Origin: Aliarcobacter lanthieri
GTDB taxonomy: Bacteria > Campylobacterota > Campylobacteria > Campylobacterales > Arcobacteraceae
Direction of reading: 5' to 3'
DNA length: 64,000 nucleotides
NCBI RefSeq assembly: GCF_013201625.1
Contig: NZ_CP053839.1
Coordinates: 1,116,001 to 1,180,000 of the forward strand
Below the pieces are notes generated by a model, which had not been told where the DNA came from, made no database searches, and saw only the letters and a program-made list of their open reading frames with translations. Positions within the stretch are counted from its first letter, which is position 1. Every line of letters begins with the position of its first letter. Shown here in pieces: positions 55,033-63,798 of the stretch. Position numbers and translations under genes: made by a program.

Positions 55033-55311
55033 TTATTCGTTGCTAGATGTACCATATTCATTTCCGCCAACATCAATTAACCCTCCATCAACCATTGACA
55101 AACCAGTTGTTGGATTTATGATCATATCCATAGTACTATTTTCATCATCAAGAATATTATAATTAGATACTTGGTTAGTATTATTTTCATCATTATTTCT
55201 TTTTTTTATTTCATTGTATTTTTTTATTACTTCATCTTCTTCGTTTGAAGTACCATTAAGAACAATAATAATTAATAAAATAAAGCAAAGTGCTATTGTA
55301 GTTAAAACCAT
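55033..55311 (-). CDS. Small membrane-anchored protein with NPTTG/GGNEYGTS tail
   Basis: 92 residues. One N-terminal transmembrane helix (VLTTIALCFILLIIIVL), an acidic/Asn-rich linker, then a conserved-looking tail with INPTTGLSMVDGG and DVGGNEYGTS. The tail is reminiscent of short C-terminal motifs I believe occur in other small bacterial proteins, but this could not be checked. It is 21 bases upstream of the SF1 helicase gene and probably co-transcribed from the promoter at 55437-55465. Confidence 0.55.
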   Translation of the reverse strand: MVLTTIALCFILLIIIVLNGTSNEEDEVIKKYNEIKKRNNDENNTNQVSNYNILDDENSTMDMIINPTTGLSMVDGGLIDVGGNEYGTSSNE

Positions 55312-55411
55312 AATAATTCCCCTAGATTTTTAATTGACTTATACTATCAAATTCTTGTTTAATTGATGTTATCTTACCAATTGTCATATTTACCTCTTAA
55401 ATCTAAATATA

Positions 55412-55520
55412 TTACTAAATAAGTAATTTATTTGTAATATTATTATAAATAAAGTAAAATGTCAAGAGTTAATTTACTTATTAAGTATTTTTAGGTAATA
55501 TTACTTACTTAATAAGTAAG
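55412..55520. promoter_or_regulatory. Operator cluster and minus-strand promoter
   Basis: Three related palindromes: TTACTAAATAAGTAA (55412-55426), ACTTATTAAGT (55476-55486) and CTTACTTAATAAGTAAG (55504-55520). On the minus strand TTGACA (55465-55460) and TAATAT (55442-55437) with a 17-base spacer form a promoter toward the helicase unit. They are the likely sites of the adjacent HTH protein. Confidence 0.7.
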
Positions 55521-55527
55521 GTTTAAA

Positions 55528-55752
55528 ATGCATAATGAGATATTTGTAGAATTATTAAAAAAATCAGAATTAAATAAAAAAGAATTTTCTGAAAAAACAA
55601 AACTTGCATATAGTACGGTGGCTAATTGGAGTACAACAAACAATGTACCAGAATGGGTAGAATCTTGGTTAGAAAATTATGCTAAAGCAAAACTTGCAGA
55701 TAGAATAATAAATGCAATTGAGCCCTATGTACCTATTAAAAATAAAAAATGA
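55528..55752 (+). CDS. Small HTH regulator, paralogue of 27452-27697
   Basis: 74 residues. LNKKEFSEKTKLAYSTVANWSTTN is the helix-turn-helix, followed by VPEWVESWLENYAKAKLADRI, matching the 27.5 kb protein (WVESWL-x-NY-x-KAK) residue for residue over the core. It is divergent from the helicase operon and stands beside three palindromes; autoregulation and control of that operon are likely. Confidence 0.65.
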   Translation: MHNEIFVELLKKSELNKKEFSEKTKLAYSTVANWSTTNNVPEWVESWLENYAKAKLADRIINAIEPYVPIKNKK

Positions 55753-55822
55753 TATAACTTCATAGCAACAAAAATTATTTAGATATTATGCTAACTTTAG
55801 AATCAAAAAGGAAATATTTATA

Positions 55823-56350
55823 TTGAACAGTTTAAAATTTTTTTCAGCAAAAAGATTATCAAGTTACACAAATGAAGAGCAACATAAGAATAACTTTATA
55901 TTAGTACAAAAAATTACTCCTAAAATTGGTATATTAGAAATTTCTACAAGAAATATTGTATCTTCAATTTTAGGAATAAGTAATGATACTTTTATCTCAA
56001 AGCAGACTTTTGGTTTTTGGGCCAAGATAATAGAAGATGAAAAAATTCATAATCAAGTTTTGAATTTATATAAAATTTCATTAAAGAAATATTCAAAATT
56101 CAATAGAAAAGATAAGTTGCTAAATTATCAAAAAGTAAAGATTGTATATAATCTTTTAGTTATGCTTAGAAATAGGGCTTTTCATTTTGAAAATCTTTAT
56201 AAATTAAATCCAAGTAATACTCCAAGAATATCTACAAAAGTTGGAAAGACAATTGTGGGTATAGACCCTGATAAAATAGAAATTTTTATAGATGATATCT
56301 TAGATTCTTTTGATGAAAATTTGAAAAGTTATATAGAAAGTGGCGGATAA
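55823..56350 (+). CDS. HEPN/Abi-like protein
   Basis: 175 residues from a TTG start with AAAAGGA upstream. All-helical. The motif MLRNRAFHFENLYKLN carries R-x4-H, the catalytic signature of HEPN ribonucleases in the Abi-like family, and FGFWAKIIED fits the family's middle helix. It may be an abortive-infection RNase. The upstream HTH gene could be its controller. It ends with a GC-rich hairpin. Confidence 0.65.
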   Translation: MNSLKFFSAKRLSSYTNEEQHKNNFILVQKITPKIGILEISTRNIVSSILGISNDTFISKQTFGFWAKIIEDEKIHNQVLNLYKISLKKYSKFNRKDKLLNYQKVKIVYNLLVMLRNRAFHFENLYKLNPSNTPRISTKVGKTIVGIDPDKIEIFIDDILDSFDENLKSYIESGG

Positions 56351-56361
56351 TAAGCTCCGCC
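56342..56361 (+). terminator. GC-rich hairpin after the HEPN gene
   Basis: GGCGGA / TCCGCC with an 8-base loop straddling the stop codon. It stands out in the AT-rich surroundings. No clear T run follows, so termination is only likely. Confidence 0.45.
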
Positions 56362-56403
56362 GTGAATTTCATTAGAATTATAACATAAAATATTAAAATA
56401 ATG

Positions 56404-57321
56404 CTAAAACACTTCAATCACTGCACTTTTAATTCTTTTTCTTGATGGATTTGTATAAATAGCTGTTGTTTGTATAGAACTGTGTCCTAATAATTCTTTT
56501 ATTACAGTAATATCTACATTTTTGTAAGATAAAGATTTTGCAAAAGTATGTCTTAGATCATGAACATTAGCTTTTATATTTAGTTTATTGTAAATAGATT
56601 TTAGCATTCTATAAATTTGTGATCCATCCATTTGTTTTCCTGATGAAGTTTCACATATAAATTTATATTCTTTTTCAATTAATTCATTAAGTTCAAAGTT
56701 TATAAGAGATTTCTTTATAAAAACCTCTCTTTCTTTATCACCTTTTCCAATTAAATAAATAACATATGTTTCTTCATCTTCTTCTTTAAAATCAGATATT
56801 TTGAGATTAATCATTTCTTGTTCTCTAAGCCCACAAAATAAAAATATTTTAATAATTAGAGAATTTCTATAATCTGTTATTTTATTGCTATTTATAAGCA
56901 AATTATCTAAATATTTTAATAACATATCCTTTTCATTCTGTTCTAAGCCTTTTGGTATTCTTTTAGGTATATTTATATTTAAATCAAATATTTTACTAAA
57001 ATCGTATAATTTATCTTCATTTTCACTTTCTATATATTTAAAAAATGTTTTTAGGTGTACAAATAGAAGTTTTTTTGTAAATGGAGATATTTCTCCTTGT
57101 TTTTTCAAATTACTGTTTTTATATTCAAAATAATTTAAAATTGTTGATTTTTTTGTTTCTTTTATATTAAAACATTCAAATTCTTCTTTTATATAGCAAA
57201 TAAATGAATTTATAGTATTTTTATAAGATATTATTGTGTTTCTTGATTTATTTGTTATTTGTAGAAGAGATATAAATTCTTTTAGATACTTTTCTAACTC
57301 TTTAGTTCCAATATTTTGCAT
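56404..57321 (-). CDS. Tyrosine recombinase/integrase
   Basis: 305 residues. An N-terminal SAM-like core-binding domain and a catalytic domain with FLFCGLREQEMINL (first Arg), GKGDKER (Lys region), HDLRHTFAKSL (H-x-x-R), LLGHSSIQTTAIYTN (His and nucleophile Tyr). It has the length and look of XerC/D-type or element integrases. Together with the excisionase-like gene on the other side of a divergent region it is probably the integration/excision module of the element. Confidence 0.9.
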   Translation of the reverse strand: MQNIGTKELEKYLKEFISLLQITNKSRNTIISYKNTINSFICYIKEEFECFNIKETKKSTILNYFEYKNSNLKKQGEISPFTKKLLFVHLKTFFKYIESENEDKLYDFSKIFDLNINIPKRIPKGLEQNEKDMLLKYLDNLLINSNKITDYRNSLIIKIFLFCGLREQEMINLKISDFKEEDEETYVIYLIGKGDKEREVFIKKSLINFELNELIEKEYKFICETSSGKQMDGSQIYRMLKSIYNKLNIKANVHDLRHTFAKSLSYKNVDITVIKELLGHSSIQTTAIYTNPSRKRIKSAVIEVF

Positions 57322-57566
57322 TTTTTACTTCCTTTATTTTGTATATTTGTCTAAATACAATATTATGTATAGTAATAATGTATATGGTTTTACTACTTTA
57401 AATAAATTATATATATTTAATATTGATTTTATAGCTTATATAAACATAATATAATATTGTATTATATATAAAATATTCTAAAATATATATAATAAGTATA
57501 CAATTTAAAGAAATATTAATAAACTATACATTAATATTGTATATATTAAATATATAAAGGATATTA

Positions 57567-57809
57567 ATGGAAAATATACATAATGGTGAAGTTAATATAC
57601 AAAAGCTTGAATCATTAAATAAAGTTAGTATAAATAAAGAAAATGAAATGAAAGTTATAAAAATATGTATAAATGAGGATACATATAGAAAAATCAAGTC
57701 TTTTGGAATTTTATTAGGTTTAGAAGATAAAGAACCTATTTTATTAGGAACTTCAATAACAAAGCTATATGATATGTCAAAAGAAAAGATATATCAAGAT
57801 TTTGTGTAA
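57567..57809 (+). CDS. Hypothetical small protein
   Basis: 80 residues with AAAGGA before the ATG, divergent from the integrase across a 245-base AT-rich region. The middle (KICINEDTYRKIKSFGILLGLEDKEPI) has an RHH-like strand-helix pattern, so it may be a DNA-binding protein. Not recognised. Confidence 0.45.
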   Translation: MENIHNGEVNIQKLESLNKVSINKENEMKVIKICINEDTYRKIKSFGILLGLEDKEPILLGTSITKLYDMSKEKIYQDFV

Positions 57810-57832
57810 ATATATATGTAGAAGATGTTAAT

Positions 57833-58093
57833 ATGATTGAAGAAAAAGAAAGTTTATATAATATAATGCTCAATGCTTTAATTAGAAAATATGGTTTGAT
57901 GTTATCTTCTTCTCAAGTAGCTGAAGCACTTTCTATTAGTACTAGGACATTAGATGAAAGAAGAAAATCTGGAAGAGATTGTCCTGAATATATAGAAACA
58001 AATGGTGGAAGAGGAATATTCTTTCCTGTTCAAAAAGTTGTTGAATATCAAATCCAAAAATCTGAAAGATGTGTAAAAATTATAATAAATTAA
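57833..58093 (+). CDS. Excisionase-like HTH protein
   Basis: 86 residues. LSSSQVAEALSISTRTLDERRKSGRDCPEYIETNGG is a MerR/excisionase-type winged helix (helix, turn, helix, wing with GGRGIFFP). Its position near the integrase suggests it directs excision. It follows the previous gene by 23 bases. Confidence 0.65.
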   Translation: MIEEKESLYNIMLNALIRKYGLMLSSSQVAEALSISTRTLDERRKSGRDCPEYIETNGGRGIFFPVQKVVEYQIQKSERCVKIIIN

Positions 58094-58306
58094 TTATGTT
58101 TTATTGTTTAATCAGTGATGTATTTTTTTAACCCTATCTTTTAAAATAAGAACATTAAGAAACATATAACATAATAGAATTTTATGTTTATTGTGTAATT
58201 TTAACCATTGATGTGTAAATATAAACAAAAAAATAACGAAATGTGACAAGAATGTGACTATATTTATGTACAATGATTAAATAATTAATTACACAAGAAT
58301 TTAAAT

Positions 58307-58813
58307 ATGAAACTATTACATAGCTCAGATTGGTATCTTGGTCAAAATTTTATGGGGAAAAGTAGGGCTGACGAGCATGAAGCTTTTCTTTTTTGGCTTT
58401 TAAATATTATAAAAGAAAAACAAGTTGAAGTATTACTAGTGTCTGGAGATATTTTTGATACAGGAACTCCACCAAATTATGATTTAGAACTTTATTATAA
58501 TTTTTTAAAAGAACTATCGAATATTAAAACACTTATTACTACTATTATAACTGCTGGAAATTATGATTCAGTTTCAACTCTAAAAGCACCAAAACAACTT
58601 TTAGAAGTTTTAAATGTTCATGTTATAACAACTGGTGATGAAGATGAAAATGTAATTATTCCTATAAATAAAAATGATGATTTAATATCTATTGTTTGTG
58701 CTGTTCCATTCTTAAGAGATAGTGTTATTCGAGAATCATTAAGTGGAATAACAATAAGCGAAAAAGAGAAATTAACAAATAGTGGAATTAAAGCTTATTA
58801 TGAACATAACTAT
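58307..58813 (+). pseudogene. sbcD: sbcD (DNA repair exonuclease) N-terminal fragment
   Basis: About 169 codons of SbcD/Mre11: [38 protein letters not shown] and [13 protein letters not shown]. Two metal-binding His of the Mre11 nuclease (SDWH and GNHD) are both replaced by Tyr (SDWY, GNYD). The frame then runs into an IS3 transposase tail near 58805-58815, so the C-terminal half is lost. With both the ligands and the C-terminus gone it cannot be a working nuclease. It may be the original gene at this locus. Confidence 0.75.
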
Positions 58814-59119
58814 TTGCTAAAAGAATATGGAATTGTACAAAGTATGAGTCGAAAAGGGAATTGTCATGATAATGCAGTAGCAGAGAGTTTTTTTCATACT
58901 TTAAAAACAGAATTAATTAATCATGAAATATACCATACAAAAGAACAGGCAAAAAGATCAATATTTGAATATATAGAAGTGTTTTATAATAGAGAAAGAT
59001 TACATAGTTCAAATGATAATTTGTCTCCAGTAGAATTTGAAGAGAAACAAAAATTGTTACAAAAAGAAATGGTGGCTTAATCCTTTATCTTTTTTGTATG
59101 TTTTTCTGTTGACAGATCA
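58814..59119 (+). mobile_element. IS3-family remnant fused to sbcD
   Basis: The frame continues from the sbcD piece as [20 protein letters not shown]...[13 protein letters not shown]...[12 protein letters not shown]...PVEFEE, the C-terminal third of an IS3-family OrfB with the DDE catalytic Glu (ESFF region). After the stop at 59080 the terminal sequence TGTTGACAGATCA (59107-59119) matches the remnant at 18132-18144. The left part of the IS is missing. Confidence 0.8.
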
Positions 59120-59155
59120 ATAATGATGTTACAAAATAAAAATAGAGGAAAAAGT

Positions 59156-61045
59156 ATGGAATTAGTTTATTTATGGGTTGAAGAATATAAAAATATAAAA
59201 AATCAAGGTTTTAACTTTTCTACAAAATTTAATTGTAATTTTTATGCAAAGTTTGATGAGAATAATCAATTAGAAAACTTTTGTAAATTAGAAATTAATC
59301 GAACTAATATTAATAGTATTTTTCCTGAAAAAATAAATCTAACTGCAATAGTTGGAAGAAATGGCTCAGGTAAAAGTAGTTTACTTGAAATTTTATCTAA
59401 TAAATATAGTTTAGTTGAATATCAACGCCTATTTTTTGTTTTTTTTGACTCAGATAAAAATTTGTTACAATTATGTGGTGCTAAAAAAGAACATAAAGGT
59501 TGGATTGAACTTTCTGAATTAGATAATCAAAATAAATTTAATATTTCAGTGATTGAGGATATTAGTGTAATAGATGATACAAAAACAATTTATTTTAGTA
59601 ATTTACTCAATGAAAATGATTTAGGATTGCCATCTTTTTTTGTAGATAGAAGTTATAGTAATATGGTTAATATCTCTACAAGTCATTTATTAAATCAAAG
59701 AAAATTAATAGAAACAAAAATACAAGCTATAAATTCAGAATCAATGACAGGGTTCGATAAAGTATATCGTTCTTATAGAATACAACAAATTCAATCTGCC
59801 ATAATTGCAATTCAAAATGGATTAAAACTACCTTTTGATATTCCAGAGGAACTTGTAATAAGAAATATTAATTTTGAAGGCTTATTTGAAAGATTGATAA
59901 ATGATTCAGATAATGAAAGTTTTAGAAGAATATTAGAAGTAATCAAAAATAATAATAGCAAAAAAACAATATTTAAAAACTATTTAAAAATGAATTTAGT
60001 TGTTGATTTATTATTAGAGAATAGAGAAGCAATCAATCCAATGTCTAGTATATTATCTGAGATTGTGCTTAACCAGAAAATGGGAAGTAGTTTAGAACAA
60101 TTTTATGATAATGTAGAATCAAGTTTAAAAATGTATTTTGAAACTTATCCTTACATAAGAGATTTCTTTAAAAATGCTAATAAGTTAATATCTCAAATAG
60201 ATGAAGTAACTAAAAATATTCAATTGAAACATAAAAATTATGAAATAGTATTAGACATACAATCAACAGATTTTAGTTTTTTAGAAACATATGAAAAAAT
60301 AATACAACAATCAGAATATTTCTGGAATATTAGTTGGAGAGGTTTAAGTAGTGGAGAAGAGACTTTTTTATACCAATTTAGTAGATTTTATTTTTTAAAA
60401 CAAAATTATAAAGATAATCCATTTATGAATTTAAAAATAGATAATAAACTAGTTAATAATATTATCTTATTGATTGATGAAGGAGAAGTTACTCTACATC
60501 CTGAGTGGCAAAAAAATTATATAAGCTATTTAGTTGAGTTTTTGAAAGAAAACTTTACTCAAAATATACATTTAATATTAACGACGCATTCTCCATTTAT
60601 TTTATCTGATATTCCAAATGAAAATTTAATTTTTTTAGATAAAGTAGATAAGGATACAAAAGAAAAATATCCTAATTTGGATATTGATAATTTAGAATAT
60701 GGGATGTGTGTTAATGTTAGCAAAGACATTGAAATAAAAACTTTTGGTGCAAATATTCATACTTTACTCACACATGGCTTTTTTATGGAAAATGGACTTA
60801 TGGGTAAGTTTGCAAAAGAAAAATTAGAAAGTATTTTAAAATATTTAACAAAAGAAAAAGATTCTATAGATTTATCTAAAGTTGAAATAAAATATATAAT
60901 AAATTCAGTAGGAGAAGAATTATTAACAAAGAAGCTTCAAAGTTTATATAATGATTTTTATCAAGTAGATAAAACAAATGAAGAATTTTATTTGGAACGA
61001 ATTGCTGAACTTGAAGCTAAGTTAAAAGTAAAAAATCATGATTAA
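59156..61045 (+). CDS. AAA ATPase of a Septu-like defence pair
   Basis: 629 residues from ATG 59156 (AGAGGA upstream; ATG 59123 is unsupported and overlaps the IS end). Walker A AIVGRNGSGKSSLLEIL near residue 66, signature RGLSSGEETFLYQF, Walker B NIILLIDEGEVTLHPEWQ and the H-loop LILTTHSPFILSDIP. This is an ABC/SMC-like ATPase as in PtuA. It overlaps the HNH gene by 8 bases, matching the two-gene layout of Septu (ATPase + HNH). The gene begins 37 bases after the IS terminus. Confidence 0.75.
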   Translation: MELVYLWVEEYKNIKNQGFNFSTKFNCNFYAKFDENNQLENFCKLEINRTNINSIFPEKINLTAIVGRNGSGKSSLLEILSNKYSLVEYQRLFFVFFDSDKNLLQLCGAKKEHKGWIELSELDNQNKFNISVIEDISVIDDTKTIYFSNLLNENDLGLPSFFVDRSYSNMVNISTSHLLNQRKLIETKIQAINSESMTGFDKVYRSYRIQQIQSAIIAIQNGLKLPFDIPEELVIRNINFEGLFERLINDSDNESFRRILEVIKNNNSKKTIFKNYLKMNLVVDLLLENREAINPMSSILSEIVLNQKMGSSLEQFYDNVESSLKMYFETYPYIRDFFKNANKLISQIDEVTKNIQLKHKNYEIVLDIQSTDFSFLETYEKIIQQSEYFWNISWRGLSSGEETFLYQFSRFYFLKQNYKDNPFMNLKIDNKLVNNIILLIDEGEVTLHPEWQKNYISYLVEFLKENFTQNIHLILTTHSPFILSDIPNENLIFLDKVDKDTKEKYPNLDIDNLEYGMCVNVSKDIEIKTFGANIHTLLTHGFFMENGLMGKFAKEKLESILKYLTKEKDSIDLSKVEIKYIINSVGEELLTKKLQSLYNDFYQVDKTNEEFYLERIAELEAKLKVKNHD

Positions 61046-62141
61046 TATTCCTATTGATACTAATAATATAAACTTAAGAAACATTCACTATAGAAATATA
61101 AAAACTCAACTTGAGAATTTTTTAATTGATAAAATAAATTTACAAGCTATTGGACCAAATGAATATCAGTTCTTTCAATGGTTAATAATTAATTTAGATG
61201 ATATATTAATAGGAAGTGTTACAAGATTACGGGAATTAATTAATGAATATAACACTTTACTATCAACATTTAATATCCGTCAAGGATTTAATTATAGAAA
61301 ATTGACGATTAAGGAAATTTGTAAAATTCTTGATGAAAATAGTATTAATTATTCAAAAAAAGAAAAAAAAAGATACTATAGAAAACTTTTGATACAAAAC
61401 AGACGTCAACAGCAAATAATAAGTTTAAATTATATTTTGAAATTACAATACAATAGTTACTTTTACAATGATTTGGAAGAAATATTTATAAAATTTTATG
61501 AAAAAGAATGGGATAAAATTAGTGTTTATACTAGATACACTTTTGTAGAAGCCCATAATTTAAATACATGTCCATATTGTAATAGAAATTATATATTTAT
61601 AGTAAACAAAACAAACAACAGATTACGACCTGAAATAGACCATTTTTTTCCTAAATCTTTATATCCATTTTTAGCAATGAGTTTTTATAACTTAATTCCA
61701 AGTTGTCAAATTTGCAATCATACTAAAAAGGATAAGGATGCATTTGAAGATAATCTTATAAGTCCTTATGAGATTAATTTTCAAGATTTTAAATTTAAAT
61801 ATAAACCTAATAATATTAATTTTTATCAAATTCAAAAGAAAACATATGATGAAAAAAGATTTGAAATTATTCTTGATAAATTAAATGGAGTAAATACAAA
61901 TGATGAATATTTTAAATTAGAATTACTTTATAAACAACATAAAGATATTGTATTGGATTTGCTAGTAAAAAAGGTTATTTACAATAAAACATATATCAAA
62001 GAGTTGAAAGAGAATTTTAAATTTACAGATTATGAAATTTACAGGTTTTTACTATGTAATTATTTAAAGGAAAAAGATTTTCATAAGAGACCTCTAAGTA
62101 AGTTAATCAAAGATATTAGTGAAGATATTGGATTATTGTGA
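61038..62141 (+). CDS. HNH endonuclease of a Septu-like defence pair
   Basis: 367 residues. The central HNH element reads LNTCPYCNRNYIF...EIDHFFPKSLYP...NLIPSCQICNHTKKDKD, with two CxxC zinc pairs around the catalytic DH. N- and C-terminal parts are helical and charged. As the PtuB-like partner it would be the DNA-cutting effector controlled by the ATPase. It is longer than typical PtuB, so it could also belong to another ATPase-HNH family. Confidence 0.75.
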   Translation: MINIPIDTNNINLRNIHYRNIKTQLENFLIDKINLQAIGPNEYQFFQWLIINLDDILIGSVTRLRELINEYNTLLSTFNIRQGFNYRKLTIKEICKILDENSINYSKKEKKRYYRKLLIQNRRQQQIISLNYILKLQYNSYFYNDLEEIFIKFYEKEWDKISVYTRYTFVEAHNLNTCPYCNRNYIFIVNKTNNRLRPEIDHFFPKSLYPFLAMSFYNLIPSCQICNHTKKDKDAFEDNLISPYEINFQDFKFKYKPNNINFYQIQKKTYDEKRFEIILDKLNGVNTNDEYFKLELLYKQHKDIVLDLLVKKVIYNKTYIKELKENFKFTDYEIYRFLLCNYLKEKDFHKRPLSKLIKDISEDIGLL

Positions 62142-62266
62142 ACCTATACAAATCCCTCTACACAAAAGGCATTGAATACCCCAAAGCACTTTGGCTTAAA
62201 AATATAAGCCAAGTGTACTTGCACAACCTTATGAGTCAATTAAAGCCATATTTGATACTAGTATAA
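62138..62266 (+). pseudogene. DUF2779-type protein, N-terminal stub
   Basis: A 42-codon frame from GTG 62138, overlapping the HNH stop, reads LYKSLYTKGIEYPKALWLKN, the typical beginning of DUF2779-containing proteins (S-x-Y-x-x-G-x-x-C-P-K-x-L-W-L; Cys replaced by Tyr). Then it diverges and stops. It is probably the remains of a gene cut at the edge of the insertion. Confidence 0.5.
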
Positions 62267-62316
62267 TACTAATATTTTTATTATATAGGTAGTTATAGGG
62301 TATATAAGAAAAGAAT

Positions 62317-63123
62317 TTATTCTTCTTTTAAACCTTTTCTCATTGCTTCAACTACCCTATTATCAGCCTTTGTATTTGTAAATAATTCAAATGCTAAAAC
62401 ACCTTGATACAAAAGCATATCTTCACCATCTTTTATTTTATTATCTAAATTTTTGGCAAGAGCTAGGAATGGTGTCATTTTCCCATATATACAATCAAAA
62501 GCAAAAGATGATTTACTTAATATATTTTCTAAAATCTCTTTTGGTACTGGTAGAAAATCATCTTTTAACCCAGCACTTGTAGAGTTTACAACTAAATCAA
62601 ACTTTTCATTTTTGAAATTGTTTTTTTCAAAATCATCAAAAGAGAAAGATTTTATATTGTGATTTTTAAAAAACTCTAATTTCCCTTGACTTCTATTTAA
62701 AACTGTTACATTGATGTTTTTTTCTTGTAAAGCTAAGGCTATTGCTTTTGCTGTTCCTCCAGCACCTAATATTAGTACATTATATATTTGTCCAAAACTT
62801 TCAATAGCTTTTAAAAATCCAGGTGCATCAGTATTATATGCTACAATCTTACCATCCTCTAAAATATAAGTATTTACAGCTTCTATTTTTTGTGCTATTC
62901 CTTTTACAATGTCAGCATTTTTAAATGCTTTTTCTTTGTGAGGAACAGTAATATTCGCTCCACTATAAGCATTTTTTAGAAACTCTTCTTTTATTAAATC
63001 ACCATTTTTTAAGTGATACTTTTCATAAAATCCATTAAAATTTAAGTATTCAAAACCTGCGTTTTGCATTTGTGGAGATTTTGAGTGAGCAACTGGGTCA
63101 CCAAATATACAAAACTTTTTCAT
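62317..63123 (-). CDS. aroE: Shikimate dehydrogenase
   Basis: 268 residues. FCIFGDPVAHSKSPQMQNAGF is the shikimate-binding N-terminus, NITVPHKEKAF holds the catalytic Lys, NTDAPGF the Asp, VLILGAGGTAKAIALAL the NADP-binding loop, and LLYQGVLAFELFT the C-terminal signature. It reduces 3-dehydroshikimate to shikimate in aromatic amino-acid synthesis. Its 5' end overlaps the upstream methyltransferase gene by 4 bases. It is the first clear chromosomal gene. Confidence 0.95.
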   Translation of the reverse strand: MKKFCIFGDPVAHSKSPQMQNAGFEYLNFNGFYEKYHLKNGDLIKEEFLKNAYSGANITVPHKEKAFKNADIVKGIAQKIEAVNTYILEDGKIVAYNTDAPGFLKAIESFGQIYNVLILGAGGTAKAIALALQEKNINVTVLNRSQGKLEFFKNHNIKSFSFDDFEKNNFKNEKFDLVVNSTSAGLKDDFLPVPKEILENILSKSSFAFDCIYGKMTPFLALAKNLDNKIKDGEDMLLYQGVLAFELFTNTKADNRVVEAMRKGLKEE

Positions 63124-63755
63124 AAATTACCTTTCTTTGCATAAAAATTAAATATTGGAAAATCTCCATAATCTCTTTTATAAATAAAAACTCTTTCATA
63201 TAAGAATTTAATAAATCCTACTTTTAAAGATATTTTTTCTAATTCCTCTTGTGTAAATCCAAAGTGATAAACTCCAGTATTATTGTGTTTTTTATGAAAA
63301 GTTCCATCTTCTTTTTCTAAATCATTTACACAAAGATAGCCACCTTTTCTCAAAGCTTTAAAGCTCTTTTCAAAAAATATTTCAAGATTTTCTATATGGT
63401 GAAGAGACATAGAAATAACTATTAAATCAAAACTATTTTCTTCCAAATTATCATTTGAAATATCATGTATTTGAGCCTTTATATTTAATAAGTTTTTATC
63501 TTTTGCTTTTTTATTAAACTCTTCTACCATTCCAGTTGAACTATCAAGACCTAAAACTTCATTTGAACTATTTACTAAATCAAAAGCTATTAGTCCTGTT
63601 CCACAACCATAATCGAGTATATTCTTTATTTTTGAAAAATCTATAGTATCTTTTAGATGTTTTAAACAAGCTTCGCTTTTATCAAGACTTATTTGTTTCT
63701 TATCCCAGTCTTTTGCTCTTTCATCAAATCTACTCAAAATCTTATCCTTAAACAA
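63120..63755 (-). CDS. Class I SAM-dependent methyltransferase
   Basis: 211 residues. ILDYGCGTGLIAFDL (motif I), EVLGLDSSTGMVEEF (motif II region), FDLIVISMSLHHIENLE (motif IV/post-I) and GFTQEELEKISLKVGF near the end fit UbiE/BioC-like class I enzymes. The substrate is unknown. It is co-transcribed with aroE (4-base overlap). Confidence 0.85.
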   Translation of the reverse strand: MFKDKILSRFDERAKDWDKKQISLDKSEACLKHLKDTIDFSKIKNILDYGCGTGLIAFDLVNSSNEVLGLDSSTGMVEEFNKKAKDKNLLNIKAQIHDISNDNLEENSFDLIVISMSLHHIENLEIFFEKSFKALRKGGYLCVNDLEKEDGTFHKKHNNTGVYHFGFTQEELEKISLKVGFIKFLYERVFIYKRDYGDFPIFNFYAKKGNL

Positions 63756-63798
63756 ATTTTGGCTAAATTATATCTAAAGCAAATAAAAAGAAGAAAAA

